A stretch of 64,000 bases of DNA from positions 310,001 through 374,000 of the forward strand of contig NZ_JAKREU010000001.1 of the NCBI RefSeq assembly GCF_022664435.1, written 5' to 3'. The notes beneath the pieces are model-generated. The model saw only the letters and a list, made by a program, of their open reading frames with translations. It was not told where the DNA came from and made no database searches. Source of the DNA: Sphingomonas panni (GTDB lineage: Bacteria > Pseudomonadota > Alphaproteobacteria > Sphingomonadales > Sphingomonadaceae). Positions 62,076 to 64,000 of this stretch are shown in pieces; position 1 is the first letter of the stretch; the number at the start of each line of letters is the position of its first letter. The position numbers and the translations under genes are program-made.

Positions 62076-64000
62076 ATGATGATGGTCGATGCGACGCGTA
62101 CCCCGACGACCCCGCCCGTCATCCGCCGCAGCGATTATCGCCCGCCGGCATGGCATGTGCCGGAGATCGCTCTGGAATTCGATCTCGACCCCCAGGCGAC
62201 CCGCGTCACCGCGACGCTGATTGTCACGCGGAACGGCGACGAACCGCTGCGGCTGGACGGCGATGGCCTGACGCCGCGTTCGGTGCTGGTCGACGGGGTG
62301 TCGCTCGACGACTGGCGGCTGGAGGAGGGCGCGCTGGTCCTCGATCTGCCCGGCGACCGGCATGAGGTGACGACCGAGGTCGTGATCGAACCGCAGGCCA
62401 ATACCCAGCTGATGGGGCTGTACGCCTCGGGCGGGAATCTGTGCACCCAGTGCGAGGCGGAGGGGTTTCGCCGCATCACCTTCTTCCCCGACCGGCCCGA
62501 CATTCTCAGCCGTTATCGCGTGAAGATGATCGCCGACAAGGCGCGCTTCCCGGTGCTGCTGGCCAATGGCGATCCGGTGGCGTCGGGCGATCTGGGCGAT
62601 GGTCGCCACTGGGCGGAATGGGCGGATCCGTTCCCCAAGCCCAGCTATCTCTTCGCATTGGTCGCGGGCGATCTGGTCGCCAACCATGCGCAGTTCGTTA
62701 CCGCTTCGGGCCGCGAGGTGCAGCTCGGCATCTGGGTCCGCGCGCCCGATCTGGCGAAGACCGACCATGCGATGCGCGCGCTGAAGACGTCGATGGCGTG
62801 GGACGAACGGGTCTATGGCCGCGAATACGACCTCGACGTGTTCAACATCGTCGCGGTCGACGATTTCAATTTCGGGGCAATGGAGAACAAGGGGCTGAAC
62901 ATCTTCAACAGCCGCTACATCCTGGCGGACCCCGATACCGCGACCGATTACGACTATGACGGCATCGCTGCCGTCGTGGCGCATGAATATTTCCACAACT
63001 GGTCGGGCAACCGCGTCACCTGTCGCGACTGGTTCCAGCTGTCGTTGAAGGAGGGGTTCACCGTCCTGCGCGACCAGCAATTCTCGGCCGATCAGGGGTC
63101 GGCGGCGGTCAAGCGGATCGAGGATGTGCGCTCGCTGCGCGCGTCGCAGTTCCCGGAGGATGCCGGCCCCCTCGCCCATCCGATCCGGCCCGATGCGTAT
63201 CAGGAGATCAGCAACTTCTATACCGCCACCATCTATAACAAGGGGGCGGAGGTCGTGCGCATGATCGCGACGATCCTGGGGAACCAAGCGTTTCGCGCCG
63301 GTACCGACCTGTATTTCAGCCGCCATGACGGCACGGCCGCGACCTGCGAGGATTTCGTGGTGGCGATGGAGGACGCCTCGGGCGTCGATCTGTCCGCCTT
63401 CAGCCTGTGGTACAGCCAGGCCGGAACCCCGCGCGTGTCGGCGACGCTGGAGCATCATGCCGGCGGCGGGCGGGCCACGCTGTCGCTGCGCCAGAGCGTG
63501 CCGCCGACGCCGGGACAGGATAACAAGCAGCCGATGGTCCTGCCGCTGAAACTCCGCCTGTTCGGCGCGGAGACCGGCCGGCCGCTCAGCGACGAACAGC
63601 TGTTCCTGTTCGATCAGGACGTGACCGCCATCACCTTCGAAACGGTCACCGAACGCCCGGTACTGTCGATCAATCGCGGCTTTTCGGCGCCGGTGATCGT
63701 CGAAACCGACCGGACCTCGGCCGACCTCGCGTTCCTGAGCGCACATGACGACGATCCGTTCGCGCGGTACGAGGCAATGCAGCAGCTGATGCTCGACACG
63801 CTGGTCGCCTCGGTCGCGAGCGGCCATGGCGAGCATCGCGCGGTGATCGACGCCATCGCCAACACGCTGGCCGACGATCGCCTCGACCGGGCGTTCGTTG
63901 CCGAGGCGGTGCTGCTGCCCTCCGACAGCTTCGTCGGCGACCAGATGGGCGTGGTCGATCCCGACGCGATCTTCGCCGCGCGCGAGGCGTTGCGGGCCGA
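62076..64000 (+). CDS. pepN: Aminopeptidase N, M1 family (3' end beyond window)
   Basis: The frame is open from ATG 62076 (three consecutive ATG codons; AAGG at 62066-62069) to the window end, giving 641 residues of an enzyme normally about 860-890 aa long. It has the substrate-binding GAMENKGLN exopeptidase motif (about residue 267) and the zinc motif VAHEYFHNWSGN (about 300) with the downstream Glu in LKEGFTVLRDQQF (about 324) of the gluzincin family. The N-terminal CTQCEAEGFRRITFFPDRPD is typical of the PepN subfamily. It removes N-terminal amino acids in the cytoplasm. The C-terminal domain is missing because of the window edge. Confidence 0.95.
   Translation, partial: MMMVDATRTPTTPPVIRRSDYRPPAWHVPEIALEFDLDPQATRVTATLIVTRNGDEPLRLDGDGLTPRSVLVDGVSLDDWRLEEGALVLDLPGDRHEVTTEVVIEPQANTQLMGLYASGGNLCTQCEAEGFRRITFFPDRPDILSRYRVKMIADKARFPVLLANGDPVASGDLGDGRHWAEWADPFPKPSYLFALVAGDLVANHAQFVTASGREVQLGIWVRAPDLAKTDHAMRALKTSMAWDERVYGREYDLDVFNIVAVDDFNFGAMENKGLNIFNSRYILADPDTATDYDYDGIAAVVAHEYFHNWSGNRVTCRDWFQLSLKEGFTVLRDQQFSADQGSAAVKRIEDVRSLRASQFPEDAGPLAHPIRPDAYQEISNFYTATIYNKGAEVVRMIATILGNQAFRAGTDLYFSRHDGTAATCEDFVVAMEDASGVDLSAFSLWYSQAGTPRVSATLEHHAGGGRATLSLRQSVPPTPGQDNKQPMVLPLKLRLFGAETGRPLSDEQLFLFDQDVTAITFETVTERPVLSINRGFSAPVIVETDRTSADLAFLSAHDDDPFARYEAMQQLMLDTLVASVASGHGEHRAVIDAIANTLADDRLDRAFVAEAVLLPSDSFVGDQMGVVDPDAIFAAREALRA

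Noticed and set aside
60083..62365. Plus-strand frame of 760 codons across the first M28 gene and into pepN.
   Set aside because: It is antisense to a clear M28 peptidase and out of frame with pepN; no motif.
61758..63836. Minus-strand frame of 692 codons across pepN.
   Set aside because: The plus strand encodes M1 aminopeptidase with GAMEN and HExxH motifs; the minus frame is a shadow that also runs into the M28 gene.

Overview
The window is chromosomal DNA of a high-GC alphaproteobacterium, most likely Sphingomonas or a close relative. The evidence is the F1-ATPase zeta-subunit gene, the sphingomonad gene neighbourhoods and the very GC-rich third codon positions that create long antisense shadow frames. 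No tRNA, rRNA or CRISPR array was found.

Bases 1 to about 11,200 are an accessory, mobile-element-derived segment with lower GC than the rest. It starts with an APH(3')-I-like aminoglycoside phosphotransferase cut by the left edge. A minus-strand pair follows: an ArdA antirestriction protein, and downstream of it a DUF6499/DUF2285 regulator split over two frames. The split lies at a TTT-C site that looks like the +1 programmed frameshift of FseA, the excision activator of ICEMlSymR7A. On the plus strand there follows a three-gene defence cassette: a type III-like adenine methyltransferase, a large helicase-nuclease Res subunit, and a zinc-hook AAA ATPase of the PrrC/RloC type with a candidate C-terminal RNase. 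The junction with the core genome lies between 11,179 and 11,464.

Bases 11,465 to 64,000 are ordinary core genome. Main blocks are: purU and three small exported proteins; phaB-hemH; a lone molybdopterin oxidoreductase; the ATPase zeta-bolA-grxD operon; a leucine operon (leuC, a 39-aa ORF, an AHL-lactonase-like gene, leuD, quinone reductase); an MFS transporter; a succinyl-CoA:3-ketoacid CoA-transferase operon holding an e(P4)-type phosphatase; a thiS-thiG fusion divergent from aroQ-accB-accC; a PLD-family protein; purL; a DUF418 membrane protein; a bfd-bfr iron storage pair; an Hpt protein, a nucleoside transporter and a queuosine-precursor transporter; argB-yggT; 3-hydroxybutyryl-CoA dehydrogenase; a six-gene operon gluQRS - twin-TM - cobalamin adenosyltransferase - egtB - egtD - EEP hydrolase; an HNH nuclease; a bifunctional PBP1; threonine aldolase and a DMT exporter; two tandem M28 peptidases; and the first two thirds or so of pepN, cut by the right edge.

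Intergenic spaces hold several repeat families: about 190-250 bp long inverted repeats with arms of the CGCGAAGGCGCGAAG / GCGCAGAGACGCGGAG type (four copies), REP-like palindromes (CCCAGCGCAGGCTGGG, CCCGGACTTGATCCGGGG, CCTCCCCGC..GCGGGGAGG), and a four-unit tandem array with a period of about 129 bp at 58.0-58.5 kb.
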